A stretch of 64,000 nucleotides of DNA from Scilla litardierei (GCA_030789695.1 JAULAV010003347.1:1-64000); one strand, 5' to 3'. Shown: positions 1 through 12,185, numbered from the stretch's first letter. Notes: generated by a model not told the origin, from the sequence alone. Numbers and translations: made by a program.

Positions 1-139
1 AAATTTTCAAATCAAGAAGTGGACATGCTACGAAGACAAATACATATAGCACGATAAAATAGGCTAGCAATGATAATAAAGACGATGGGTGTCAAATCGA
101 CGTAGAGGGAAGAGGTTCACGTATACCAGTGATTACTGG

Positions 140-630
140 CTATGCAGCCTCAGTATCTCTGGTTGACTTGATGGATGCTTGACACCTAGCTTGGTTCAGC
201 TCGGCCTGATGAAAGACTCGATGTTGTGGAGCTAGGGGTGGTTTAAGATGTGCTGATCCAGAAACTCCTGTTGTCGTAATCGCTTTCTTGTTAATGCGGC
301 GGGGGCAGTTCCTGATAGAGTGCTCAGATGCTCCACAGGCCAAACATTGATTCAGCAGCAGGCGGCAGTTCTTCTTGATATGTCCCTTTCGGTTGCAATG
401 GAAGCACACCATCGGGGATTTCTTGTTGACTGAAGATGTGGCCTCTTGAATGTAGTCGTCGTCGGTTGGAGAGCGTCTCTCAGTGGTTCCATAGGATGCT
501 TCCTTTGGGATGCTTTACAGAGTTTGTCAACAGCCTCATGGAGAACTTGGCGTTGAATTTCCAGTATTTCCTTTACGATACCCAAGATATCGTTGTTGGT
601 GGCGACGTGGGTATCTGGTTGACCTGCCAT
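140..630 (-). pseudogene. Remnant gag of Ty3/gypsy element A
   Basis: Two overlapping minus-strand frames remain. The upstream one (630 to 352) begins MAGQPDTH and has the short N-terminal helix typical of gypsy gag leaders. The downstream one (412 to 140) contains two zinc-knuckle-like motifs, CFHCNRKGHIKKNC and CLACGASEHSIRNC, which bind genomic RNA in the capsid. The capsid (retrotransposon gag) domain expected between them is missing and the frame shifts, so this is a deleted, non-functional gag. It lies on the internal side of the LTR at 764-3878, on the same strand, as expected for the 5' end of that element. Positions 1-139 hold nothing I can recognise; they are presumably more of the element interior. 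Confidence 0.8.
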
Positions 631-730
631 ACTTCAAAACAAACCGCGATGTAAAGTAGGTTAGAATAAATCTATTCTAGCTGTACACTTAGATATTAAT
701 GTCATTTAAACCGATCTTAAAGTATTTGCA

Positions 731-763
731 AATGCATGACCTGCATGGGCCGCCACCAAAACC
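731..763 (-). other. Conserved post-LTR leader of element A (candidate primer-binding site)
   Basis: Read on the minus strand, the bases after the LTR end (TGACA) go GGTTTTGGTGGCGGCCCATGCAGG. Element G2 has a related leader at 46077, AGTTTAGTGGCCCATGCAGG. The shared TGGCCCATGCAGG-like block is a plausible tRNA primer site. It is not the initiator-Met type seen in the two copia elements of this window. The primer tRNA is not identified. Confidence 0.45.
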
Positions 764-1826
764 TGTCACGCCCCGCTTCCCATTCTACCGGGAGCGAGGA
801 CGCGAGCGGGTCCGCGATGTGCTTAAAACAAGGAGGAGTACTTTTTTTTTCTTTTCAAAATCTTTTCTTTTTGAAATCTTCTCTTTTCTTCCTCCTTGGC
901 TTAAACACACTAAGCATCTGTATAAAAATTGCAGATCCTTGCATGCAAATTTAAGAAGCAGCTCAAACAACATTATTACATATCCAGCGTACAATAATTA
1001 AGATACAACATGTGCCTATTATAGCAATACAAACAAGGTACACAAATTACATTATTTTAAATGTAAAGAAACAGTCGCGAAGGGGATTGTCTAATCTTCT
1101 GTGAGTAGGTACTCCACGTGCTCATCAAGCACTGGCTTGACTCCTGCAGTAGTGTCTTCAAAGAACTCACTATTGATACCTGACGGACATTTCGTAAAAC
1201 AACAAAATGAAATGTCCGTCAGCGAGATTTACTCGGCAAGATATTCTCAAAACCAAAATATTGGACATTTTAAAATTAAACAACGATGAACTTTAAAGAC
1301 AAGCAATAAGCTTAATTTACAAATAAGCAATAAAAGAGATAAATCAGTTTAAAGCAGTTAAAACATTTAAAGCAGTTAAATCAGTTAAATCAGTTAAACA
1401 TTTGCAACCTGTAGCAATTTAATCATTTGATAGCCATTTGCGATACCATTTGCAACCTGTAACAATTTCATTATTCAATAACAATTTGCAAGCCGTCTGT
1501 AACCTGTGACAATTTAGCATTCAATAAACACACTGTAGCAACCTGTAGAAAAAGATATTAGAACAATAATCAATAACCAGTCTATCCTAGTGATAAGTCC
1601 ATGTCCAAGAGTACCAGAGATAACCAACATGCAGCCTGCGACGGGAGCAACTCCGAGGCTTACCCACCGTTCCGATATGGCAACGGTCAAGGTTCTAACC
1701 CCCGTAATGTGTTGGAGGTAATTTAGTATGGCGCATCCAGTCATTCTGTAACACGTGTGATCATAGACTACCCCAATCCCAGGTCAAGTCTAGTGTCGGG
1801 TCAAAAGAATGTGTACTAACTGTCTA

Positions 1827-1942
1827 TTATTGAAATTCCATCTTCCATTCTATATATATTATTAAAGTTCCATCTTCCATTCAATTTTGTTGAAGTTCCA
1901 TCTTCCATTCAATATTGTTGAAGTTCCATCTTCCATTCAGTC
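1827..1942. repeat. Short tandem repeat within LTR A
   Basis: Four imperfect copies of a unit of about 30 bases built on AAGTTCCATCTTCCATTCAA. They are local to this LTR; no copy was noticed in LTR B or C. Confidence 0.75.
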
Positions 1943-3149
1943 AATTCAATCTCGGTGTTCCAATAGTCTGTACAACAGTCTCGTGAAAGTTCACAACTTC
2001 ACGACTCGATTAAATGAAAACATCAGGATCACTTAAATAAATAAAAGAACGAGTAAGATATGATTTTAACCAAGCAAAAGAGTTTAAATTAGCTTAAAAT
2101 ACTTTCTAAGACTAGTAGTTATTTTCAAGATTTTTAAACAATTTTTAAACAATTTTAAATAGCCAAAAAGCAATTTTAAATCAAGAAATGATTTTTAAAA
2201 CGTATGTTCAAGGAATTGTTTAGAGCAAATCGTACATCAGAATTCTTCAAACAAGGTGTCAAAATGATCGTATTCACTAGTACTACGACATATATTTTTA
2301 TCATACATAGGTGTACGTAAAAATCACAGATTACGAATTTTAAAAGGATTTTTAAAACAAGAATTTATCATTACAACATATCTTCAAAGATTTATTCCGG
2401 GCAAACCGTACGTCGGAATTCTGTAAACAAGATGTCAAAACGATCGTATTTACAAATATTTTAACATATATTTTTATCGTATAGAGGTATGTGTAAAAAT
2501 TGCAAGCTACGAATTTTAAAAGGATTTTAACCTATTTAAGTTTTGCCTTTAAAAATTCACTGTGAGAAATATACTTGCCTGATCGCGATGAAACTAGCGC
2601 CAATGGATTCGTTTCGACGTTTCTGATTTTCTGGGACTAGTCACTCATTTTTCTGGCCCCTGTATAATTAGTTATGGATTTATAACTGTAAAACCCATTT
2701 ATTAATTAATAAAAATACGAAAAATACGAAAGTTCGTGATATTTACAAGTTTGCCATTTCGAATTTAACTCACGCTGCCGTCGACAGCTGAGGGGTTCAA
2801 GCGGCGGGGGAGCGGCGACTGGCGGCGAGGGCGAGGCGGAGCACGGCGAGCGGCGGCGCTGTCGGAGGCGTCGGGCGGAAGGCACGGCGGAGGGAGGAAG
2901 CGGGGGAGAGAGGGGCGGTGGTGGCGGGCTCGGGGCGCTGCTCGGGGTTCGCCGGCGTTCAGGGCTTCGGCGGACGGCGGGGCGGTCGCGGAGGAGCGGC
3001 AGCGGTCGGTGGTTGAGGCCGGAGGGCGGAGTTGAAGAGGTGAGCGGGAACAGGGGAGGGGAGATGGGTTCGACGTGAAGGGGAAGAGAGCGGGGGATCG
3101 GGGCTTTTGCCTGGGTTGTTGTGAAGAGGAGATAGGATAGTAGAGGGGT

Positions 3150-3158
3150 TTATATAGG
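3150..3158 (-). promoter_or_regulatory. TATA box of LTR A
   Basis: Minus strand CTATATAAACCCC. Homologous sites sit in LTR C (minus, 8251-8258) and LTR B (plus, 5609-5618), each followed by a GC-rich transcribed-leader block. Confidence 0.55.
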
Positions 3159-4387
3159 TTATAATATTAGTTTAATAAGGGGGGTAATTAATATTTAGTC
3201 AAGATAGCCATTAATACAAAGTTAGTCCTTTTGAAAAATTGGTTAGAAGGTTAGACTAAAACTCTAAATCAAAACGTGTGAGGTTGCCGACATCAGGGGA
3301 TTTAAACTAGGTAATTTAGTTAAGTAAAAGTAATTAGCGAAGATCATTAGTAAATCCTTGCAACCAAATTACGATTTTGTCCCTGGGGTTAAACGACTCC
3401 GAAAAATTACGAAAATATAGCCACGGGTTCGTATCATCACGAGGATCGTGACTACGAGATCTATTTCGTAGTTTGGACTACGGAAATACGTGTTTTGGGC
3501 GAAAACGTTTAGGAAGCGGGTTTACGGGTTCTCTATTGTTTTGACCTCGGAAAATTACGAAATTAATGTGGAAGGCTCTAAATGATCTTAGAGTGACGCT
3601 GTAGAAGTTTGAAATCATTTTGAAAACGTTTACTTAGAAAAATAATTGTTACGGCTATAATGTTAAAATTGGGTTTAAATAATTATAAAAATCATTTAGG
3701 GATTTAGGTTGGTACTCGTATACCCTAAAATATGTTTTAAGCATATTGGTTCCACAAAACATTTTTTTATAAATGATTTATAAACTATTTTGATGTTCAA
3801 CTCCTAACAAACCATTATAAATATTATTAATTAAGAAAATACATAGAAAATGGGTATTGCTGAATACGGGTCATCACACTAGCCTTGACCAGGATTTCCG
3901 ATCACAACACCTAGACTTGTCTAGGGTTTACCCTTGCCTCACAAACTGAGGACTTTCCAACTGGAAACAACTAGACTTGTCTAGTGTTCCAACAATCAAC
4001 ACAATAAGAGATTTATCCAATACTCTACAATAAGTGATAGAGATTGGTTTATACACCCGATTCTATAGCCAATCAAAAGATAGACAATTTGTGTAGTGGC
4101 TTAATAGAATGATAGTCTAGATCACACAAAGATACGAGATAAGTTCTTTGTGATCTAGAGCTTTTTCAAAAATCCTTCAAATAAAATTAGAGAGAATAAT
4201 AGTAAGGATTTTGAAAAACAATTTAGCCAACAAAAAAATAATAGTATGATCTTCAAAAAGAATGAGAAAATATTGCAAGATCAAAACAGAAATTAAATTG
4301 GCTAGAGAGAAAATTAGAGAGCTTTAATTCAAGAGAGCTTTCACAAATTTGATTTTCAATGTTGTATTTTTTACAAAATATTTCAGC

Positions 4388-4398
4388 TCTATTTATAG
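4388..4398 (-). promoter_or_regulatory. TATA box of LTR X-left
   Basis: Minus strand CCTATAAATAG. It lies about 115 bases downstream of the palindrome cluster at 4514-4617, matching the arrangement in the intact relatives. Confidence 0.6.
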
Positions 4399-4513
4399 GG
4401 AAAAACCGAGATTTGAATTTCAAATTTCGTTTGACTTTTGTCCCAAAAATTTTGGAGTAAATTGCTCAAAGGATTTCAAAATTTGAATTTCAAAACGTCT
4501 GAAATTTACAGCT

Positions 4514-4617
4514 GGTAGTCGACTCCCTCATATAGGTAGTCGACTCATAGAGAACTCCAGGAGTTTTCGATCTCTGACAAGTAGTCGACTCCCTACTTTT
4601 GGTAGTCGACTCCCAGA
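4514..4617 (-). promoter_or_regulatory. AGTCGACT palindrome cluster of LTR X-left
   Basis: Four copies of (G)GTAGTCGACTC(C), two and two, in the upstream (U3) part of the LTR. The same cluster is at 50724-50823 in X-right. Confidence 0.7.
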
Positions 4618-5081
4618 GGAGTTTTTCCTGTTGTTCTTCTAGTCAGACAGGTAGTTAGCTCCAGGGTGCGTGGAGTTTCACTACGAAAGTTTATGAAGTG
4701 ACTAGAAAAGCTCTTGAAAATTATTTTGAAGATAATTAAAAGTATTTTTGAAATTTTTTTGTGTGTGTGTTTTGTCTATTTGATATGGCTTTGACAAATA
4801 CCCTAAAAGACACGACACACTCACTCTAGACTCAGAACATGTCTTCGGAAGTTTGGTCAACTTGATGAAGTGAAAGCGAGCTACTCTTTGTGCTTCTTGT
4901 TCTGTTTGAGCTTGAGCTTCATCACTTGAGTTTAGTCATGTTCGTCTTTGTCTTGGAGCGTTGAAGTGTGCTTCTTTGAGTATGAGTAGAGCTTCACGAA
5001 ATCTGCATACTTAAAGTGTAGTGTAGTTAGTACACTAAGCTTTGGTGTGCTCATCATCAAAATTACTTGGGGTGGAATTCA

Positions 5082-8000
5082 ATTATAACGTATTTCAGTA
5101 AGTTCAGATTTCATCAGATACTTAAAACAATTTCGATAAAAATTCACTTCAATAATTACCATTTTGACTTAACGAATTTATTTTCTATTCAAACGTCTTC
5201 AAAACATTTTCAAACTTTTACAGTAGCATCCTATGATCATTTAGGGCTCCCCACATTAATTTCGTAATTTTCTGATATCATTTTAATAGAGAACCCGCAA
5301 ACCCGCTTTCTAAATGTTTTAGCCTGAAACTAGTATCCCCGTAGCTCAAATCCCAAAACGGTCTTCGTATTCGTGATTCTCGCGACGATACGATCCTGTG
5401 GGTATGTTTTCGTAATTTTTCGGACACGTTTACTACTATGGGCAAAATCGTAATTTCAAATGTGTATTTTACTAATTACTTCACTAATGATTTTCTAATC
5501 ACCCTAATTAACTTTTAACCTATTTAATCACCTAACCGTATCTACCCCCCACCCACTCTCTCTCTCAGCTAACCCACACATCCCCCAACTACCCTATTTT
5601 ATTAACCCTATATATTAAACCCCCACCCCTCTTCATTTTAACCTACAGACACAGTCTAACTCTCTCTCCGTTTCATTTAAGCCCAAAGGAACCCATCCTC
5701 AGCTCTCGAACCTCATCCCCTCTCTCATTATCTCTCTCCCGTAGCTCCCTCTCCCGCTCTCCCACGGCAAGCCCACGCCTCGCCGTCCTCCTCCCTCGGA
5801 CCCACCGCCGTCAGCAGCTCCGCCCCGATCTCCACAACGCCCCATCGCTCGACGGCTCACCGCCGGTAACCAAGCCCGAACGAAGCCCCACCATCACTCC
5901 TCTCCGCTCGAGGTGGGCTCCTCCCCAAGCCTCGACGCCCACCTGAGCTCGTCGTGTCATCGCCAACCCCGAGCTCTGCCTCTCGATCGCCACGAGTTCC
6001 TCCCTCCGCCGCCTGCTCGAACATCCCGAGCCCATCGCTCCGACGTCGCCACGAACGGAGCAGCGCCACTCCCTCCGACCACCACAGCGCTCGGCACCAC
6101 CGCCTCGAGCTCGCCCCCTCCCCGAGCTCACGGTCCCGCCCCCGGTCGCCGCCTCCGACCGTCGGCGTCGATAGACACGCCCCTCCGCCGCTGACAAAGA
6201 GAAGAGCGTAGGTATAAACGCGATGGCAAACTCGTAATTACGAGTTAATTTCATATTTTCCTGTATTTTATTAATTAATAAATAGGGTTTTATGGTTTTA
6301 AACCCATAACTTAAAATATAGGCCCCAGAAAAATGTAAGACTATCTCCAGAAAATCAGAAATAATATTTTGGACCTAATAGCGCTAGTTTCATCTCAATC
6401 AGATGCTTTATTTTTCCAGAATTAATTTTTAAGCCTAAAACTTAAATACATTATTTTCATTTAAAAATACATAACTTGTTATTTTCACGTACACTAATAA
6501 GTGATAAAAATATATGTTATAGTACTCTTCGAGACGGTCATTTTGACCGGTCATTTGCAAATTTCCGATACAGATTGCACCCAGAAGAAATGTTTGAATA
6601 AATACGTTACTAATTGAAAAATAGTTTTTAAATTGTTTTTGAGCTTTTAAAAAATTCTAGAAATTAATGTAAGCTTCAGAAAATTATTTCCTCTTGCTGT
6701 AAAATTATTTTTAACATATCTAGCCTATAGAAAAATTTAGAATGCTTTTCATCACCGTTTTAATCGGTTTAAAAATCAAAACGATCAAGTTTAATAAGTA
6801 GAAAATAGGGTGTGCTTTAACCAATTATTTCTTGTGTTTACAGGTACCAATCCTCATGCACCAGCTTCTCTAGATCCAACCTCGTCTTGCCACGACGAGC
6901 CTGATAGTGTAAGTCACAGTTAATTCTAATCTTAGAAATTTAGATAGTGCACGTAATGGAAAGTAGTGTATTAAATGGAGATACCGCATGCTCGAAGCAT
7001 GGAATCGGTAACTTAGTTGTTGGACTTCAAATCATTGCTCAAGACTGACATTCTCTCTTGAGGTTTCTGCCTTGACTTTTCAACAAGCGAAGATCTTTGG
7101 AGTGTTGTTAATGCATGTGAACAGCTTTACTTTTGGAACAACAAAATTGACATACCGTATTGCAACACAATGACTGAGTGATATACCGCATTGACATCAT
7201 ACTGCTAGAACATCTTATTGAAATTGAAAGCTTAAAGATAGTTGGCACTGTACTGGGTTTTTGGGGTAAACTTATATTAGTGAAAGTGCGGGAGCGACCG
7301 CGAGCTATCTACACAGTGCATAGTACCGACCGTCTAAATGAAATGTACCGACTAAGTGAAATGAGATCCGCCTGGGTGAGCGCCCCCGTGGCAGGAGATG
7401 GGCTCAATGGTTGCACACTGTACCTTCCTATATAAGTCACGTAGCTTTTTAGTGTTACTATTGTCTGCTTGTACTTTCAGTGTTACTACATCTGCCTGTT
7501 TGTCCTACTATCGTCATTACTATTGCATGCTGGTTAAAATATTGCTGCTACCTTATTCCATGCCACAATTGTTGCTCTTGCACGTGACTTTTACACTTGC
7601 ATCGTCACCTTTACTTTACGCACTACATTCACTTTACTTACTACACCTGTACAGCCACTAGCACTTTACTTATTGCTCTCGTATGCATGTTCGTTTTTAC
7701 TTTACTTTCTGCACTTGTTTACTATAGCCTACTCCATTTTTATGCACTCCTTATTTTCTATCACTAGAATTGTTGTGACTTACCTACGGTTCCATCTCCG
7801 TGGCACCGCAGACGACGCACAGGTTGACTTAGGCACTCCTGAGTTCGCAGAGCCGTAGCACGATCCTGGAACTGTCGACTTTTATATTTAGAGTGTATGT
7901 GTGATGTACCTTCGATGTATTTCCTTTCCGCTTTACTTTTCATGTAGTTTGTGAGAGAGTGCTGGATTGTTGTTGTACTTTTAATTTGTGGACTGTAATA

Positions 8001-8121
8001 ATGTCTGTTGGCTTGAGTATTATTGTACGTCTCTGCATCGTGGCTATGTTGATTTCATTAGTAAACTGCAGGATCTGTAAATATCAAATAAGTAACTGGC
8101 CCCCGAGAGCGGGTCGTTACA
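5082..8121 (+). mobile_element. Ty3/gypsy LTR B, 5'-truncated by X-left
   Basis: On the plus strand it ends in GGGTCGTTACA at 8121, the family terminus. Its left part is the reverse complement of LTR C (8640-8830) and similar to LTR A. About 150 bases of the 5' end are missing because X-left is inserted there. It contains a TATA box (5609-5618), a GC-rich pyrimidine-biased block (5700-6200) and splice-like signals: a possible donor at 6212 and a pyrimidine-tract CAG acceptor at 6843. Several short GC-rich frames here (5811-6254) look like composition effects, not genes. Confidence 0.75.
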
Positions 8122-8980
8122 GAGGGAGAGGGCTGAAGAGAGGGGGCTTGTGTTTGGTGAGGCTGCCGTTGGGTTGGGCTTGATGTGAAGGGTAGGGGAA
8201 AGAGAGGGAGAGAGATCTGTGTTATAGAAGAAGCTGTGGGGTTAGGGTGTTTATATAGGTTTGAGAATGATATGATAATAATAAAAATAAAAATAATAGT
8301 AACTGTAAAATTAAATAGGATGGTTGGATCTCACCCATATCATACGATGAGTTATAGAGGTGGGGTTAGGGGATTAATTAAGGGTAGATTTAGGGTTAAG
8401 GTAAGAGTGTAAATAGTTAGTTAGTAATAATGAAAATGTCATTAGTGATTGTAATTAGTAAAAACGGAGGAATACAACTCCATTTTTGCATACGACTCCA
8501 AAAAATTACGAAAACATACCCACGTGATCGTATCGTCACGAGTATTGCGAATACGAGATCCATTTCGGGGTTTGAGTTACGGAGATACTAGTTTTAGGCC
8601 AAAATGCTTAGGATGCGGGTTCTAGGTCGATACGATATCAGAAAATTACGAAATTAAAATGGGGAGCCCTAAATGATCATAGAATGATACTGTAGAAGTT
8701 TGAAAACATTTTGATGATGTTTGTATAGAAAATTAATTCATTAAGCCGAAACAGTAATAATTGAAAATGAATTTTTATCAAAATTATTTAGAGGTATTTG
8801 AGGAAACTCGAACTTACTGAAATACACTATAACTAGTTTACGGCTTTAAAATATTTTTACAAGAAATTTTTGAAATCATTTTTGATCTAAAACTCCTGAT
8901 CAACCACTATAAAAATACTTTTAAAAATAAAAATACGTTAAATACGTAATTAAGTGTATTGAAAAATACGGGTCGTTACA
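8122..8980 (-). mobile_element. Ty3/gypsy LTR C fragment, interrupted by B
   Basis: On the minus strand it starts with the complete terminus TGTAACGACCCG at 8980 and runs through the upstream LTR part and TATA box (8251-8258). It stops abruptly at 8122 against the end of LTR B. B is therefore inserted in C, and the rest of C should lie left of the window. Confidence 0.7.
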
Positions 8981-10662
8981 GGTAGGTTAAATCCCATCTC
9001 CTCCCACTTTCCCTTATTTGCAAGCTTGCCAATGCTTCTTCATCAACCCCAAATGCACATCCACGTCGACATATTTATGTGTTTGCCATTGGTATTGTTG
9101 CACTTTTTTTGCAGTTTAGCACTCGATTCCACCCCAACGATTCACACACACACCCACACTTCTCTCCCCTTCTCGGTTTCGTGCGTGCATCACATCCTTT
9201 TCGTAGTGGTTTTTTGACGTCATGCACTGTGTACACGAGTACTCAGTGTATTCTGTTCACACCATTTTAGCACATCTATATTACAAACGAGGGCTTTGAT
9301 GTGATGTTTGTCCTACTAAGACAATCCAACGAACAAACAACTGGCCTAGATTGTGCGACCTTGGCATGGTGGGGTCCCATTGGGGGTGGGTGGGAGAGTG
9401 AGCTTGCTTGGGGGTGGTAGGTTTAATGCCCCTTAATTCCCCTTATTTGCAAGCTTGCCATTGGTATTGTTGCACTTTCCCCCCCGAAGATTTTTTTGCA
9501 AGTTAGCCCCTCATTTTTTTCCTTTACCCACCGACAATGCACACACACATACATCTCGCTCCTTCTTGGTTTCACATGTGCACCGCATCCTTTTCGTGGG
9601 AATTGTTTGACTTCGTGCACTATGTGCACGTGTTATTTCTAGTCCTTTATACAATTATGGGATGTTGACAAACATTCATGTCCCCATGCGACAAAAGATG
9701 GGCCCACAAGGACAAAGGGTGGTCTAGGTTTTGCCACATGGGCATGGTGGGACCTACTTTGTGGAGGGTGTGAGCTTGGATTTGGGGTTTTGGGTGAAGT
9801 AGTGGAGAAGCCAAATAAAAGCCCCACTCATTCCCATTTTTTGCAATCTTGCCATTACTGTTTAATGAAAGAAAAACGCACCTCCCTGTTTCACTTATTT
9901 ATGGGTTTGCCATCGGTCTTTCTTCATTTTGGCCCCCTGTGCTTTTTGCACTTTAACGCCTACTTTTTCCCTTTTACCCTATGCACTTTGCCCCCTAAAT
10001 TTTTTTTGCATTTTAACCTCTTTTACCCCCAACGATACCCACACACCCACACCCACGCTTCTCTCTCTTTTTCGGTTGCACATGTCATGCCTCCTACCGA
10101 TGATACCCACACGCAAACCCTCTCTTCTGGCTCTTTTATCGATTGTGCACGTGCACCAAATCCTTTATGTGGGATTTTTCTTTGGTCCATGTGTACTATG
10201 TGCACGTGTTATTTCTAGTCTATCTTACAATTGAGGGAGTGAGACAAACATCCATATTCCCATAGGACAAAAAGCGGGCCCCACCTTTGTCCCAGTAGGA
10301 CAAAGGGATGGCATAGGTTGTGCCACATGGGCATGGTGGGCCCCGTTTGGTGGAGAGTGAGGGCTTATGTTTTTGATTTGGGGTGAGGTTATGGAGAACC
10401 CAAACAAAGGCCCCTTATCCCCAGTATTTTCAAGCTTGCCATTGCTTTTTAATGAAAGCCAAATGCCCCTCCCTTCTCCACTTATTTACAGGTTTGCCAT
10501 AGGTCTTTTTTCACTTTGGCCCTTGTGTTTTTTGCACTTTAACGTCCGCCTTTTCCCTTTTTACCACCAAGTGGTTTGGGGTGGGATTTATGCACTTTGC
10601 TCCCCAAAGTTTTTTTGCAATTTAACCATTTTAATCCCCCGACGATAATTTCACACACACAC
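8981..10662. repeat. Degenerate tandem repeat, units of about 400-590 bases
   Basis: The anchor CAAGCTTGCCATT recurs near 9020, 9448, 9845 and 10430. A second anchor, GCACGTGTTATTTCTAGTC, recurs near 9625 and 10205. Units are rich in CCCC, poly-T and CACACA blocks. The array continues after the Athila-like element (22575-22853) and after the copia solo LTR (25659-25897), so those insertions landed in it. The frames in it are not conserved between units and look non-coding. I do not recognise the family. Confidence 0.7.
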
Positions 10663-11024
10663 TGGTCGGTCCTGAGTATACACCCAAAGAACGGTTGTAG
10701 TTTTACCGCAAGCGCACGGTGTAGCGGCGAGCGGGATATCGAACACAGGGAGGACGAATGACCGTGCTTGCTCCTAATTAACCTGGCTATTTAAGAATAG
10801 AGAAAATTGCCTTGGGCGATCCTGTCACAATCGTCAGACAAATGTGCGAAATATCAAATCAAAATAAAGAACGTCTAGGGAATGGGGAATTCCCGCTACT
10901 CACCGTATTTCATAAATGCGGTTCGTCGGTATCAAAATTGCTAGAATGAGAATTCGGATGAACTAGTTGCAACTAAATGTGTAACCAAGCTCATGCTCTC
11001 GCGTTGTTGCCGGTCTATAGCTAT

Positions 11025-11328
11025 CCTAGGTTTGGGTCCAATCTCTTGCAAACCCTAGCCTAGGAAAACTAGCATTAGGATCAACATCATCGTCCAATTG
11101 CGCACCGAGCCCAATCTCTTGCAAACTCGGTCCACAATCTAAATTAGGATAGTTCCTACCCGTCCAATCTCTTGCAAACAGGTATTGGCATGTAATTGCA
11201 ATCGGAAATCCTGGTATCGGTCCAATCTCTTGCAAACCGATACTTCGAAAATCCGACTCCAACCCAATTCGGATTTCTAGGGCTTCCTATCAAATTGGGA
11301 TCCAATCTCTTGCAAATCCCAATTGATA
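11025..11328 (-). other. Constant-loop, variable-stem hairpin array (3' LTR)
   Basis: Five hairpins share the 16-base loop TCCAATCTCTTGCAAA (first base C in the second), starting at 11037, 11110, 11163, 11221 and 11301. Stems differ: CCTAGG..GGG with CCC..CCTAGG; ACCGAG with CTCGGT; TACCCG with CGGGTA; GTATCGG with CCGATAC; and a 12-bp stem with TCCCAATTGATA. Here one base of the third stem has changed (CAGGTA); the partner LTR keeps it intact. A further hairpin, AAATCCGA with TCGGATTT, lies at 11249-11276. The array is 360-700 bases downstream of the TATA box, so it should be in the RNA leader. Confidence 0.85.
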
Positions 11329-11713
11329 TGAATACCTAGCAATCCGTAGTAAATCGATCCCAATCTAATCTCTAATAGCAATTCTAGCTCAATTTCTACC
11401 AATTCATCACAAATATGAAAGTGGGCTTGTAGGGTTCATCCCCACGCCCCAAGACGTGGAGACTACTCACAAATCATAGCAAGATCACAAAAATAATCGT
11501 TGAGATAAGCAATAGAATTCATCACAACAATGATATAAACAATAAAAATAGAATTTTTAGGGAAAAGAGATGAAAACCAATGTAGTTCTTCAATTAATCC
11601 AACAAAAATCCAAGTTTTGCTCCTTCTCCAATCACAAGAATAAAGCTAAAAAACTAATCTAAAAAGCAGCAAAAAATCTCAGAGAGAGCTCTCAAAACTA
11701 GGGTAAAAACAGG

Positions 11714-11724
11714 GCTTAAATAGC
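11714..11724 (-). promoter_or_regulatory. TATA-like box of the Athila-like 3' LTR
   Basis: Minus strand GCTATTTAAGC. It follows the palindrome cluster by about 80 bases. The 5' LTR has the identical site at 21807-21817, which would drive the genomic RNA. Confidence 0.55.
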
Positions 11725-11805
11725 CCCAAAAATCGTCCAAAAATCGTGACCAAAATACCCCTGCACAGCCTGTTTTCCGCAGTTTTCGCTACAGGCAGCG
11801 CAGCG

Positions 11806-12185
11806 CACTCGGCCGAGTGACAAAAGTCGCTCGGCCGAGTGAAAACCCTGCAATTTTCCAGTAAGTCGGGTCTTTCAGGGGTCTTCAGTTCGGGGGCGGC
11901 TCGGCCGAGTGAGTTGTCGTCACTCGGCCGATGACTTCACTGCACTCGGGCGGACGGGATTTACCACTCGGCCGAGTGGGTCTTCTGAAGTTCAGGCAGC
12001 CGAAAACAGTAACTTCGATGTTTTGGAAGGGCTCCGTCTGGGCGCCACTCGGGCGGACGTGGTATCGTCACTCGGCCGATGTGGTCTTCGGTGCTCGGCC
12101 GAGTGCACATAGAAATCGTGTCTGAACTGGTCGGCCGAGCAGTGTCTCGCTGGTCGGCCGAGTGGCTCCTCCACTCGGCCGAGTG
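11806..12185 (-). promoter_or_regulatory. CACTCGGCCGAGTG palindrome cluster (3' LTR)
   Basis: About a dozen full or degenerate copies of the 14-base palindrome CACTCGGCCGAGTG lie within 380 bases, upstream of the TATA-like box. The core CGGCCG is nearly invariant while the flanks vary (for example GGTCGGCCGAG, CTCGGCCGATG). Confidence 0.85.

Larger units (their letters stand above)
764..3878 (-). mobile_element. 5' LTR of Ty3/gypsy element A (3.1 kb)
   Basis: On the minus strand it starts TGTGATGACCCG at 3878 and ends CGGGGCGTGACA at 764, with short inverted termini. It shares long stretches (for example 3400-3800) with LTR fragment C (8360-8980) and, in reverse, with LTR B (5082-5500), so these are one family. 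A TATA box (minus, 3150-3157) is followed by a very GC-rich block (2770-3060). LTRs of 2.4-3.2 kb fit Tekay/Del-type chromoviruses, the type suggested by the G2 pol. The right edge abuts a copia LTR (X-left), so element A is inserted there. The other LTR lies outside the window. Confidence 0.8.
3879..5081 (-). mobile_element. Copia (Sirevirus-like) LTR X-left, truncated by element A
   Basis: This is the reverse complement of the LTR at 50249-50934 plus 63309-63838; shared landmarks include the GATGATGAGCACACC start region and the paired ACTAGACAAGTCTAG hairpins. On the minus strand it begins TGAATTCCA at 5081. It carries a TATA box (4388-4398) and, upstream of that, four copies of a GTAGTCGACTCC-type palindrome (4514-4617). 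The far end stops exactly at the terminus of LTR A, so A is inserted in it. The near end stops inside Ty3 LTR B, so X-left is inserted in B. Confidence 0.8.

Noticed and set aside
5811..6254. 147-codon minus frame and overlapping plus frames in LTR B
   Set aside because: Arg/Gly- or Pro/Ser-rich translation of a GC-rich leader block; not conserved in LTR A or G2.
8122..8980. Fragments B and C as one LTR with an inversion
   Set aside because: C keeps its own complete terminus at 8980 and B its own at 8121, facing opposite ways; insertion of B into C explains both.
11026..11262. A 78-codon minus frame found identically in both Athila-like LTRs (also 21118-21354)
   Set aside because: Its repeated residues come from the hairpin-loop repeats; it is duplicated only because the LTRs are, and has no protein signature.
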